Of a stretch of DNA of 61,354 nucleotides, positions 7,253 to 16,331 are shown in pieces. The DNA is from a virus. Location: positions 1 through 61,354 of IMG/VR virus record IMGVR_UViG_3300042545_000830. The stretch is one strand, 5' to 3'. Each line of letters begins with the position of its first letter. The first letter of the stretch is position 1. The position numbers and the translations under genes are program-made. The notes beneath the pieces are model-generated. The model did not search any database and was not told the origin of the DNA. It saw only the letters and a list, made by a program, of their open reading frames with translations.

Positions 7253-8034
7253 ACAATAACGAAATAGGAATAGGAATAATTGATGTTTATTCGGATGAAG
7301 ATTTACAAAATTGTATTTCTTCTATACCACAAGAATTTAAAGATAATATTGTAACAGTTTCAAATAAACGGAAACCTTCGATAGTTTGTAATAGACACTA
7401 TTCTAATGATGTACCATTTGCTACACTTAGAAATTATCTATTAACGCAATTAAGAATCAAAGGATTTAAGTATTATTTTATTTTAAATTCAAATATTAAA
7501 ATAAAAAATCCTGATATATTCAATAATACAATAAAACTTGCCAATACCTTTGGCACTTGGTTTATTACTGGACAGGGTGATAAAAATGTAACATTAGAAG
7601 ATGATACAAACAACTTGTCTTTGAATATTAGTCCAACATTGAATACAAATTTTATATTTTTATACTCCGGTATAATTAAAAATTTTGGTTTCTTTGATGA
7701 AAGATTTTTTGATACAAAAGATTTGGATGTTTTAGATTATATATTAAAACTTAGAAGAAAAGATGTGTATCCCCCGAATCATTATAATCCAACAATCGAT
7801 TCTTCTGATGTTGAAGAATCTTCATCAGAAATAGAAAAAATAAATTTTAAAGATTTTAGCACAATTCAAAAAAACAATGGAAAAATGGAAAAATCATTGG
7901 AAATGACTTTTGCATATTTCTATCATGAACACAAATATATACCAAATCAAAATGATCCAGTTGGTGTGACTCAAGATGAATTGTTTAAATTCATGGAAAA
8001 ATTACAAGCGCAATATGGAAACAGTCAAAAATAA
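7249..8034 (+). CDS. GT2-like protein lacking the acidic motif (261 aa)
   Basis: The layout parallels the next two glycosyltransferases: a short N-terminal beta segment, a conserved N-R-Y/N-Y region, then FILNSNIKIKNPDIF around residue 82. In the next two proteins the same position reads as an E-D-D-containing metal and nucleotide-sugar site, whereas here it is N-S-N. It therefore looks like a GT-A fold paralogue that may be catalytically dead. The C-terminal 80 residues are acidic and unrelated. It is translationally coupled to gene 47 through ATGA and overlaps the next gene. Confidence 0.65.
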   Translation: MNNNEIGIGIIDVYSDEDLQNCISSIPQEFKDNIVTVSNKRKPSIVCNRHYSNDVPFATLRNYLLTQLRIKGFKYYFILNSNIKIKNPDIFNNTIKLANTFGTWFITGQGDKNVTLEDDTNNLSLNISPTLNTNFIFLYSGIIKNFGFFDERFFDTKDLDVLDYILKLRRKDVYPPNHYNPTIDSSDVEESSSEIEKINFKDFSTIQKNNGKMEKSLEMTFAYFYHEHKYIPNQNDPVGVTQDELFKFMEKLQAQYGNSQK

Positions 8035-8839
8035 AATTGGTTGCGCTTTAATAACCTGTGACAGATTGGATTTTTATAAAAAATCCTGTGGTTCTTTGTT
8101 AAACTCTATTAAAGATAAAAACATAGAGTGTGTGGTAGTAAATGATGGTATCGAGAAAATAAAAGAATGTGAATGTTCTTATATAGAAACTACTGGAAAG
8201 TGTGGTGTTTCTGTTGCTAAAAATAAAGGATTGGAATTTTTAATTAAAAGAGGATGCGAACATATATTCTTAATGGAAGATGATATTCAAATTACAAATG
8301 GAGAAGTTTTCCAAGCATATATTGATGCATCCAAAAAAACCGGAATAAAACATTTCAACTATGCATTACATGGTAATCACAATTTAAACCGCTTTGGAGA
8401 ATCAGATATAAGAAAAACTGTAAAATACCCAAACGGAATAGAGATTGAACTATATAGTAATGTTTTGGGAGCATTTAGTTATTATCATATCGATGTATTA
8501 AACGATATAGGACTATTTGATGAGGGTTATTATAACGCAATGGAACATGTTAAGCATACCTATGATGCATCGTTAAAGGGTTATACTACGCCTTGGAGAT
8601 GGTTTGTTGATATACATAATTCATCCAACTATTTGAAAGACATTGTACCTGATCATCAGCAATCTAAAATAAGAAACGATTCAGATTTTCAAAATACTTT
8701 TAAAAAAGGGTTGGATAGGTTTATCGAACAAACCGGATTTAGTGTGGTGCATGGATATGGTAAATCGGAACCGATTATATCAGAAGAAGAATGTTTAAAG
8801 AATTTGAGAAAAATATGGAAAAAATATCATCAGGAATAG
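8015..8839 (+). CDS. Family 2 glycosyltransferase (274 aa)
   Basis: GT-A features are CALITCDRLDFY at the N-terminus, a VVNDG segment, then HIFLMEDDIQI with the E-D-D acidic motif, and an F-D-E-G-Y-Y acceptor-region motif later. The enzyme should transfer a sugar from a nucleotide donor. I chose the ATG at 8015 (METVKNK) over one at 7976, because it follows the upstream coding region most closely and starts right at the conserved domain. It is about as similar to its downstream neighbour as expected for a tandem duplicate. Confidence 0.82.
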   Translation: METVKNKIGCALITCDRLDFYKKSCGSLLNSIKDKNIECVVVNDGIEKIKECECSYIETTGKCGVSVAKNKGLEFLIKRGCEHIFLMEDDIQITNGEVFQAYIDASKKTGIKHFNYALHGNHNLNRFGESDIRKTVKYPNGIEIELYSNVLGAFSYYHIDVLNDIGLFDEGYYNAMEHVKHTYDASLKGYTTPWRWFVDIHNSSNYLKDIVPDHQQSKIRNDSDFQNTFKKGLDRFIEQTGFSVVHGYGKSEPIISEEECLKNLRKIWKKYHQE

Positions 8840-10293
8840 GTGTTGCAATTATAACATATAATAGACCCGACTATTATAAAAGGGTATTGGAATCGATACC
8901 TAGAAATATGATAGACTTCTTGGTTGTTGTGAATGACGGTTACGACATTTATACAAAAGATAACGATGCGGAAATTGTAATTCAAACTAACAAGCAAATG
9001 GGTGTTGCCGTTTCAAAGAACTATGCAATCAAAGTGTTGGTGGAGAAATTTAATTGCGAGCATATCTTCTTAATAGAAGATGATATCATAATAAAAAGAC
9101 CTGATGTGTTTGAAGCGTATATAAAAGCTGCTAATTCAACAGGGATTCATCATTTGTGTTATGAAAAGGTTGCAGGAAACGAAAAGTCCTTGAAATATAC
9201 ATTAGAACAACCAGATGGTGTTAAATTGGGCTTTTATCACAATCCTCAAGGTGCATTTATGTATGTAAATGCGAATATTCTTAAAAAAATAGGATATTTT
9301 GATGAAAATTATGTAAATGCGTTTGAACATATAGATTTTGCTTATTCTTTGATACAAAAAAACGTAGCTCCCCCATTTTGGTATTTTCCGGATCTGCTAA
9401 ACAGTGAAGATTATATAACCGATATAGAAGGAAGCAGTCAAAATTCATCAATAACCAATAAAGATGGATATAATCATAATTGGCAAAGATCCGCTCAATA
9501 TTTTGTAAAAAAATGGGGGAAATTTACAAACGAAATTATAGATGAAGGTATAGATAATTTAAAAAACAATATAATTTTCTTACAAACAAATTATAGCAGG
9601 AAGAAAAATGTTAATAAGAATCAAAAATTGACTATAGTAGTTCCATATAGAGACAGAAAAGTTGCATTGGATATATTAATACCCAATTTAATAGGTTATG
9701 TTGGAAAACAAGTGGAAAAATTTGAAATTTTAGTTGTAGAACAAAACGATCAACTTCCATTTAACAAAGGCAGATTGAATAACATTGGATATAAATTAAA
9801 ATCTGATGATTCGACATATGTTTGTTTCCATGATGTTGATTTAATACCAGAATTTTCGGATTATAGTTATCCACACATGCCATCACATATTAGTAGTCAT
9901 TGTAGTCAATTTGCATACATCAATATTCCAGATAAAATAATGGGAGGTGTTATAATTTTCAAGAATGAACACTATGAAAAAGTAAATGGTTTTAGTAATG
10001 ATTATATTGGATGGGGTAAGGAAGACGATGATTTATATTTAAGATGCGAAAAGGAAAATTTGTTTCCATATAAACACGCATTGGGAAGATTTTATAGCGT
10101 ACCTCATCCACTTAGATTAAAAGACGAAAACGAAAAATTGATGCACGTTAAAAACGGAGAAAAATTTAATGATTTTTTAAACGGTAACAAAGATTACAAA
10201 CAAGAGGGATTAAACAAAATATATCTAAACGATTTTTCAATTGAAGTAACCCAAAATCAATTATATCAACATTGTAAAATAAAATCAAAATAA
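8815..10293 (+). CDS. Two-domain GT2-GT7 (beta-1,4-galactosyltransferase-like) fusion
   Basis: The first 250 residues are a GT2 domain with HIFLIEDDII near residue 88. The second half has the signature of animal-type GT7 enzymes: IVVPYRDR near 271, VVEQ-x-PFN-K-x-LN-x-GY, FHDVDLIPE near 341, GGV-IF, and GWGKEDDDL near 401. In that family these are the donor and metal-binding (DVD) and acceptor (GWGxEDDD) motifs. Such a polypeptide could add two successive sugars. I used the ATG at 8815 rather than 8791. It ends in TAATG with the next gene. Confidence 0.85.
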   Translation: MEKISSGIGVAIITYNRPDYYKRVLESIPRNMIDFLVVVNDGYDIYTKDNDAEIVIQTNKQMGVAVSKNYAIKVLVEKFNCEHIFLIEDDIIIKRPDVFEAYIKAANSTGIHHLCYEKVAGNEKSLKYTLEQPDGVKLGFYHNPQGAFMYVNANILKKIGYFDENYVNAFEHIDFAYSLIQKNVAPPFWYFPDLLNSEDYITDIEGSSQNSSITNKDGYNHNWQRSAQYFVKKWGKFTNEIIDEGIDNLKNNIIFLQTNYSRKKNVNKNQKLTIVVPYRDRKVALDILIPNLIGYVGKQVEKFEILVVEQNDQLPFNKGRLNNIGYKLKSDDSTYVCFHDVDLIPEFSDYSYPHMPSHISSHCSQFAYINIPDKIMGGVIIFKNEHYEKVNGFSNDYIGWGKEDDDLYLRCEKENLFPYKHALGRFYSVPHPLRLKDENEKLMHVKNGEKFNDFLNGNKDYKQEGLNKIYLNDFSIEVTQNQLYQHCKIKSK

Positions 10294-11294
10294 TGAAAAA
10301 TATACTTTTTTTAGAAGAAATGTTTCATATGCAGGGTTCTACTAGAGCAATGGTGGATTATGCTCATTTCAATGAAAAATTATTAGGAAATAAATCTATT
10401 TTAGCATTTGGTCAGAGAGAAAATTTTCCTCCTTGGACAGAATCGCCATTCAAAGAGATGGCAGATAAAACGCTAGATTCTTTATCGGAACGATTCTATG
10501 TGTTTTTTTACAAAAATATAAATGATTTAGAAATTTTTATAGATAAAAACAACATACATGGGATGTATAATATTAAATCAGGAGAACCAGTTGGAGTTTT
10601 CCCAAAAAATACTAAAACACTAGTTCACTCAGTTTTTCCACAACCCATATCTAATGTACACGGACACAAATTTGCATTTGTTTCCAAATGGTTGTCTGAT
10701 GTATGCTCTGGTGGTAGAGTGCCTTTCGTTCCTCATCTGATTAATATTCCAAAAATAGATAAACAAGAGTCTAGAAAACACATAAGAAATCATTTTAATA
10801 TACCAGAAAACGCATTTGTATATGGAAGGATAGGTGGATATAACGATTTTAATTTACCTTTTGTTTATAGTGCAATATCAAACGCATTAAACACAAGAAA
10901 AGACCTATATTTTCTTTTAATTTGCACAAAACCTTTTATAAAACATGAAAGAGTTATATATGTAGATCCTATACATGATTTAAAACAAAAATATATTCAT
11001 ATAGCAGCATGTGACGCTATGATTCATGCTAGACATCATGGAGAAACGTTTGGTTTGGCTATAGCAGAGTTTTGTGCTTTGAATAAACCAATTTTAACAT
11101 GGAAACATGGACATGGGAAAGGTTATATTGATATTTTAAAAAATGATGCTATATATTATGAAGACGAAAATGATTTATTTCATCATTTTATAAATTTCAT
11201 ACCTGATACAACAAAGGATTATAATTCTTATAGAGATTATAACCCAGAGAATGTTATGAAACAATTTAATGATGTGTTTTTAAATGACGTATGA
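10293..11294 (+). CDS. GT-B fold glycosyltransferase (family 1/4-like, 333 aa)
   Basis: The C-terminal half shows the usual GT-B pattern: a Y-G-R-I-G segment near residue 177, a strand around YFLLICTKPF, then MIHARHHGETFGLAIAEFCALNKPIL, where the E-x7-E-like donor-binding region lies. The N-terminal half is a more divergent Rossmann-like domain with an S-T-R-A-M-V motif. It is coupled by TAATG to the GT2-GT7 gene and by ATGA to the next gene, so it belongs to the same transcript. Donor and acceptor cannot be read from the sequence. Confidence 0.75.
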   Translation: MKNILFLEEMFHMQGSTRAMVDYAHFNEKLLGNKSILAFGQRENFPPWTESPFKEMADKTLDSLSERFYVFFYKNINDLEIFIDKNNIHGMYNIKSGEPVGVFPKNTKTLVHSVFPQPISNVHGHKFAFVSKWLSDVCSGGRVPFVPHLINIPKIDKQESRKHIRNHFNIPENAFVYGRIGGYNDFNLPFVYSAISNALNTRKDLYFLLICTKPFIKHERVIYVDPIHDLKQKYIHIAACDAMIHARHHGETFGLAIAEFCALNKPILTWKHGHGKGYIDILKNDAIYYEDENDLFHHFINFIPDTTKDYNSYRDYNPENVMKQFNDVFLNDV

Positions 11295-12142
11295 ATATTT
11301 TATATATAACAAAAGGAGATCATGTAGATTATCAAAACGATTGTTTGTTAATTGGTTTAAAAGAATTGTATGGTTCTAGCGTTGTAGACATAAACAAGCA
11401 ATTACATAATTATGAAACTTATGATACATCATTAGTTAACAGTCTTTATGGAAAGGGAATGACAGTTTCTAGGGTATTACCCGACTTAGAAGTGGATAGA
11501 ACCAATTTATCAGCAAAAATAAAAAATAATTTTTTTGATTTAATAGTGTATGGTTCTATATGGAGGTGTGATGACCATTTAGAGAAAGTTTTAGAACATT
11601 ATCCAAAAAACAAAGTAATAGCAATAGATGGAGAGGATCATGTTTTCATACATAAGTCGTATGGTTTGGGAATAAAATATTTTAAAAGAGAATTAACAGA
11701 AAAACACGAAAGACTTTATCCTATATCGTTTGCATTTCCAACAAACAAGTTAAATTTCAAAGGAACAAAAATTAAAAATTTTGCTCATATTACACCATTA
11801 GACACATCGACTTACATATACGACAAAGAAATCGATTATTATAATGATTATAACTCATCTAGATTTGGTGTTACTATGAAAAAAGGAGGTTGGGATTGTT
11901 TGAGACACTATGAAATATTGGCTAATGGATGTATTCCATATTTTATAAGTATAGAAAAGTGTCCAGATTTGACTTTGACTGATTTCCCCAAAAATTTATG
12001 CAAAGAAGTGAATGAATTATTCAAAAATGAGAAACCCGAAAAAATATTCGAAGAATATATAGAGAAATTTCAAACACATTTCATAAATAATAACACAACA
12101 CAAAAATTAGGAGAAAAATTCATATGTACCGTTACGATATAA
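11291..12142 (+). CDS. Glycosyltransferase-like protein (exostosin-like motif, 283 aa)
   Basis: The most telling stretch is near residue 195: a segment reading GGWDCLRHYEILANGCIPYF, similar to the nucleotide-sugar-binding region of GT-B and exostosin-like proteins (usually YE-x-L-x-G-C-x-P). The N-terminal half is a Rossmann-like region with an IDGEDH sequence. I take it to be a divergent glycosyltransferase or an auxiliary subunit. It overlaps the following methyltransferase gene by 19 nt. Confidence 0.6.
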   Translation: MNILYITKGDHVDYQNDCLLIGLKELYGSSVVDINKQLHNYETYDTSLVNSLYGKGMTVSRVLPDLEVDRTNLSAKIKNNFFDLIVYGSIWRCDDHLEKVLEHYPKNKVIAIDGEDHVFIHKSYGLGIKYFKRELTEKHERLYPISFAFPTNKLNFKGTKIKNFAHITPLDTSTYIYDKEIDYYNDYNSSRFGVTMKKGGWDCLRHYEILANGCIPYFISIEKCPDLTLTDFPKNLCKEVNELFKNEKPEKIFEEYIEKFQTHFINNNTTQKLGEKFICTVTI

Positions 12143-12696
12143 TAAACAAACTGATTAAAAAATATGATTACAAGTCCTATTTGGAAATAGGAACACAATT
12201 TGGACAGTGTTTTCAACACATTGACATAGAAAATAAAATATGTGTAGATCCTGTTAAAAATTATGATAAATTAACATACGAAATAACATCAGACGATTTT
12301 TTTCAACAAAACAAAGAAAAGTTTGACATTATTTTTGTTGATGGTTTACATACAGAAGAACAATGCTTAAAAGATATTTTAAACTCTGTTAAAAATTTAA
12401 ATAAAAATGGTTCTATAATCGTACATGATTGTTTACCAAGCGATGAAAAATATACAGATATAAATTGGAACGGAACTGTTTATAGGTCTATAATAGAACT
12501 TCGTTATTGGTATTCGGATGTCGATGTAAAAGTAATTGATACGGATTGTGGATGTGGCTTTATAAGAAAAGGGAAACAAGATCCATATAATAAAGTTCCA
12601 ATTTCGTTATCAAAAACTTTTGATTATTACCATAATCATAAAAAAGAATTAATGAATGTAATAAGCGTTGATGAATTTTTAAAATGTATAGCGTAA
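12124..12696 (+). CDS. Class I SAM-dependent methyltransferase (190 aa)
   Basis: Motif I appears as YLEIGTQFGQC near residue 20 and an acidic-loop residue follows in CVDP. FDIIFVDGLHTEEQ near 75 and IIVHDC near 100 are typical of the Methyltransf_24 group, often found in sugar or antibiotic modification clusters. Its relative at 15760-16293 shares VDGLHT-like and HD motifs. The location among glycosyltransferases suggests methylation of a sugar, but the substrate is unknown. A GGAG lies 10 nt before the ATG, one of the few SD-like sequences seen. Confidence 0.78.
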   Translation: MYRYDIINKLIKKYDYKSYLEIGTQFGQCFQHIDIENKICVDPVKNYDKLTYEITSDDFFQQNKEKFDIIFVDGLHTEEQCLKDILNSVKNLNKNGSIIVHDCLPSDEKYTDINWNGTVYRSIIELRYWYSDVDVKVIDTDCGCGFIRKGKQDPYNKVPISLSKTFDYYHNHKKELMNVISVDEFLKCIA

Positions 12697-13931
12697 TAAT
12701 ACCTACGTTGTGGCGAAGTAAAAGAATTAAAAAACTATTACAGGATTTATTATTGTGTAAATCTGTCGGTGAAGTTATTATTATCGATAATAACTCATCA
12801 GAGAGATGTATTAATGTTGATGGTCACGATAAATTAAAAATAATAGATACTGGCAAAAACGAATATGTAAATCCAAGTTGGAATTTGGGTGTTGCTAATG
12901 CTAACTGTGATTTTGTTGCATTGTGTAACGATGATATTAATTTTAATCCTAATATTTTTGAAAAATTAAAATTGAATAATAATGAATTAGTGGGAATTTC
13001 AACCTCTTGTTATGAAATAACCGAAGATTCTGAATATAAATTAGAGGAATGTAATTCTAGATGTTTTGGATTTGGTTGTTTGATGTTTTTTTCTAAAAAA
13101 AGTTATAAACCAATACCTAACAGGTTTAAAGTATGGTATGGTGATGACTATTTAATGGGTTATTTTCCAAAAAAATACCAACTTAATGGACTATCGATAA
13201 AAACAGAAATGAGTACCACCTCAAAAAGCTATGAATTTTATAAATTAATTTTACAAGATGAAGAAAAATATAAAAGATTAACTACTGGAAAAAATTTAGT
13301 AGTAATAACATCGGTAATCAATCCTTTTGATGTTTCAATTTATAATCCACAACAAAGATTGGAACAATTGATAAAAAATACTATTCCATCTTTAAAAAAG
13401 AAGATACCTAACTGTCACATAGTAATAATTGAAGGTAGTGAATTATCCAAAGAGCAAATTGATGTTGTAAAAACCAGCGGTGCTAATGAATTGTTAAACG
13501 TAAATGTAAAAAATTTTGCAAAAAGTTATGGTGAAGTATTTTTATTGTTAAATTACTTTAAAAGTCCATTTTTTCAAAAATTGATCAATGAAAATAATAT
13601 CAACACTATTAATAAAATATCGGGTAGATATTATTTGACAGATGAATATGATTTTTTGGAGCATAATTTAGATGAATGTGTTATTTTGAAAAAAGATAGT
13701 AATACATGGTCTGGTAAAGGACTTTGTGAAACTAGATATTATAGGTTTCCAACTGAGTATTTAAACCATTATGTTTCAAAACTAGAAAAAATAAGTGTTT
13801 CTGGAATATCTTTAGATATAGAACATTCGTTTTACGAAAACGAAATATTACCATTTGATAAAATTAAAAAATTAGATAGAATAAATGTACAGGGAAATGT
13901 AGCTCCCAATGGAAAATTCGTATCTGATTAA
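12684..13931 (+). CDS. Family 2 glycosyltransferase with unknown C-terminal domain (415 aa)
   Basis: The first 170 residues are a compact GT2 domain: YSVIIPTLWRSKRI at the start, EVIIIDNNSS, SWNLGVANA, then FVALCNDDINF with the N-D-D acidic motif. A second domain of about 220 residues begins at LVVITSVINPF and includes KISGRYYL; I do not recognise its family, though it could be a second transferase. The gene ends in TAATG with gene 46, linking the island to the recombination nuclease. Confidence 0.78.
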   Translation: MYSVIIPTLWRSKRIKKLLQDLLLCKSVGEVIIIDNNSSERCINVDGHDKLKIIDTGKNEYVNPSWNLGVANANCDFVALCNDDINFNPNIFEKLKLNNNELVGISTSCYEITEDSEYKLEECNSRCFGFGCLMFFSKKSYKPIPNRFKVWYGDDYLMGYFPKKYQLNGLSIKTEMSTTSKSYEFYKLILQDEEKYKRLTTGKNLVVITSVINPFDVSIYNPQQRLEQLIKNTIPSLKKKIPNCHIVIIEGSELSKEQIDVVKTSGANELLNVNVKNFAKSYGEVFLLLNYFKSPFFQKLINENNINTINKISGRYYLTDEYDFLEHNLDECVILKKDSNTWSGKGLCETRYYRFPTEYLNHYVSKLEKISVSGISLDIEHSFYENEILPFDKIKKLDRINVQGNVAPNGKFVSD

Positions 13932-15730
13932 TGAAAAACATAAAATTTAAAACTTTAAACATTAAAAACTTTTTATCTGTAGGTGAACAAGAAATAAATT
14001 TAGATTTTAAAACTGGTATAAATTTATTAACTGGTGTAAACAAAGATAATAATACCAGAAATGGAGTAGGGAAATCATCAATAATAGAATCTATATTTTG
14101 GTGCTTGTTTGGGAGTACTATAAGGGACATCAAAAACGATAAGATCATTCACAACCAGCAAAAAAAAGGTTGTGAAGTTCATTTATCTTTTCAGATTAAT
14201 GAATCAGATAACATAGTTTCCAATTATGAAATAAAAAGATTTCTTGGTCCAAGTAAAATAGAAATCTATAAAGATGGTAAGGATGTTACATTATCAACAA
14301 TACCAGCTAATGATGAGTTTATTCAGAAGTTGATTAGAGCGACACCAGAAGTGTTTAATAATGCTGTTATAATGACAGCTAATAATACTCTTCCTTTCAT
14401 GGCTCAGAAAAAAATAGACAAAAGAAAGTTCATAGAAGGAATTTTGAACCTGAATATCTTCACCGATATGCTTTTAAAAGCCAGATCGGATTTTAACGAT
14501 ACAAAAAAAGAGAATGATATACTTTCTAACAATTTTTTAAATCAACAAAAAAATTTAGATATATTTGAAAATCAAATTTTAAAAAATAAACAAAGGAAAA
14601 AGGAAAAGATAGATGTTATAACTGCAAATATTTCTAAAATAGAAAGTGATATAAAAGTTATAGAAGATACTGAAGTATCAATTGATGATATTATCACAAA
14701 AATCAAAGAAAATGATGCAAAACTTTCCAAGTTGGATGATGCTTTATCCAAGTTGGATGATGATATATTAGATTTTTCAAAAAAACAAATAGAATACAAT
14801 ACACATATTCAAAACGAAAAAAATAAACTAAAAGATTATGATAAAAAGAAAGATTTCTGTCCAACTTGTAATAGAAAGTTTGAAAATTCGAATGTAGACA
14901 ATCATTTATGCTTAAAGGAAGAGTGTTTGAATATTATTGAACACAATGAAACATTGTTAATAGACATTAAAGATAAAATCGGAGCTAAAAATTCAAAAAA
15001 ACAAGAAATAAAACAATTTATAACAAGTATAAAAGATAAAAATAAAAAATTACAAGAAGAAAAAACATCAGCAGAATTAAAAAATCAAAAAATATTAAAC
15101 TTAAAAGAAAAAATTAAAGATTATAAAAATCAAATAATAGAAATAAACACGGAAAAAGATGATTCCGATGAACAAATAGAAAAAATTAAAGGAGATATTG
15201 ATAAACTCGAAAAGGAATTGGCAAAGGTTAAAAAGCATTTATCAATTTTAGAAGAAATCAAATTTGTATTATCGGAAGAAGGGGTAAAGACACACATTAT
15301 TAAAAAATTATTATCTCTTTTTAATCAGAAAATTAATTTTTATCTAAAAACTATGGATGCACCATGCACATGTGAATTCGATGAAACATTTGAAGAGAAA
15401 ATTGTTAATACGACAGGAAAGGAATGTTCATATTTCAACTTTAGTGGTGGAGAAAGAAAGAGAATCGATATTTCTATACTGTTTGCATTTCAAGATTTGT
15501 TAAGATTGTATTCTGGCACATCATTTTCTATAAGCATATATGATGAACTATTCGATTCTGCTATAGATGAATCGGGAATCGATAAAATAATGAATATTTT
15601 GAAGAAGAGAGTTGAAGATTATAATGAAAGCATTTACATAGTATCACATAATAAATCTTCTATTAGAAATAACTTTGATAATATACTAGAATTGGAAAAA
15701 AATGATGGAAAAACCGTTTTAAAAATTTGA
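13931..15730 (+). CDS. 46: gp46-like recombination nuclease ATPase (Rad50/SbcC family)
   Basis: The N-terminus resembles T4 gp46 (KFKTLNIKNFLSVG), followed by Walker A NGVGKSS at 44-50. Two coiled-coil arms (about 190-300 and 330-440) surround a zinc hook with C310-P-T-C313. The C-terminal lobe has the ABC signature FSGGERKRIDI and a Walker B region with YDELFDS. Gp46 dimerises through the hook and powers the gp47 nuclease. Length (599 aa) is slightly above T4 gp46 (560 aa). It starts within the stop codon of the preceding glycosyltransferase. Confidence 0.94.
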   Translation: MKNIKFKTLNIKNFLSVGEQEINLDFKTGINLLTGVNKDNNTRNGVGKSSIIESIFWCLFGSTIRDIKNDKIIHNQQKKGCEVHLSFQINESDNIVSNYEIKRFLGPSKIEIYKDGKDVTLSTIPANDEFIQKLIRATPEVFNNAVIMTANNTLPFMAQKKIDKRKFIEGILNLNIFTDMLLKARSDFNDTKKENDILSNNFLNQQKNLDIFENQILKNKQRKKEKIDVITANISKIESDIKVIEDTEVSIDDIITKIKENDAKLSKLDDALSKLDDDILDFSKKQIEYNTHIQNEKNKLKDYDKKKDFCPTCNRKFENSNVDNHLCLKEECLNIIEHNETLLIDIKDKIGAKNSKKQEIKQFITSIKDKNKKLQEEKTSAELKNQKILNLKEKIKDYKNQIIEINTEKDDSDEQIEKIKGDIDKLEKELAKVKKHLSILEEIKFVLSEEGVKTHIIKKLLSLFNQKINFYLKTMDAPCTCEFDETFEEKIVNTTGKECSYFNFSGGERKRIDISILFAFQDLLRLYSGTSFSISIYDELFDSAIDESGIDKIMNILKKRVEDYNESIYIVSHNKSSIRNNFDNILELEKNDGKTVLKI

Positions 15731-15752
15731 CATAGCTCATATAAAATATAAA
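15727..15752 (+). promoter_or_regulatory. Possible promoter upstream of methyltransferase
   Basis: A consensus TTGACA at 15727-15732 overlaps the gp46 stop. The best -10, TATAAA at 15747-15752, has a short 14-nt spacer and lies 7 nt before the ATG at 15760. Confidence 0.3.
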
Positions 15753-15759
15753 TTATAGT

Positions 15760-16293
15760 ATGGTATCAATACCCGATGATAAATGCTCTGGATACGGTTT
15801 AATAGATTTATTAAAACCCAAAAATCAAAAAATAACAGGAATAGAAATAGGAAGCGATAAAGGAAATACTACTAGTTTTTTATTAAAAACTTTACAAAAC
15901 TTGTTTATTTATTGTGTTGATCCTTATGAAAACTACATAGATTGGAATAGTAATCAATTATATGAAAGAGAATCGACATTTCAAAATTTTATAAATAGAA
16001 TGACTGATTATAGTGATAGATATAAATTATACAGAAATAAATCCGATGATGCTTTTAAATTTTTTGAAAAAAAATCTGTTGATTTTATTTTTATAGATGG
16101 TCTTCATACATATGAACAAGTTAAAAATGATTGTCAAAATTACTATTCAATTTTAAAGGATGGTGGTATTTTTTCTGGACATGACTATAATACAATTTTA
16201 GAAGTAAAAAATGCAGTAAATGAATTTGCAAAAAGCGTAAACAAAAAACAAATATTTTTAACTGATTTTGATGTTTGGTATTTTTATAAATAA
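15760..16293 (+). CDS. Class I SAM-dependent methyltransferase (177 aa)
   Basis: ITGIEIGSDKGN near residue 26 is motif I; YCVDPYENY supplies the acidic loop; DFIFIDGLHTYEQ near 108 and GGIFSGHDY near 130 repeat the diagnostic segments of the methyltransferase at 12124-12696. The two look like diverged paralogues lying on either side of gene 46. Probable substrate is a sugar or glycan made by the neighbouring glycosyltransferases (inference from context). Confidence 0.8.
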   Translation: MVSIPDDKCSGYGLIDLLKPKNQKITGIEIGSDKGNTTSFLLKTLQNLFIYCVDPYENYIDWNSNQLYERESTFQNFINRMTDYSDRYKLYRNKSDDAFKFFEKKSVDFIFIDGLHTYEQVKNDCQNYYSILKDGGIFSGHDYNTILEVKNAVNEFAKSVNKKQIFLTDFDVWYFYK

Positions 16294-16297
16294 AAAT

Positions 16298-16325
16298 TTG
16301 ATAATTAATATATTTGTGTTATATA
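16298..16325 (+). promoter_or_regulatory. Sigma70-like promoter for glycosyltransferase gene
   Basis: TTGATA at 16298-16303, 16-nt spacer, TATATA at 16320-16325, 6 nt to ATG 16332. Expected transcription start coincides with the A of the ATG. Confidence 0.45.
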
Positions 16326-16331
16326 TAATAT

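Noticed and set aside
16298-16331. Bacteroidetes-type promoter (TAnnTTTG) at TATATTTG
   Set aside because: The TTTG partner is far too close; the sigma70-like reading has better spacing and matches other sites.
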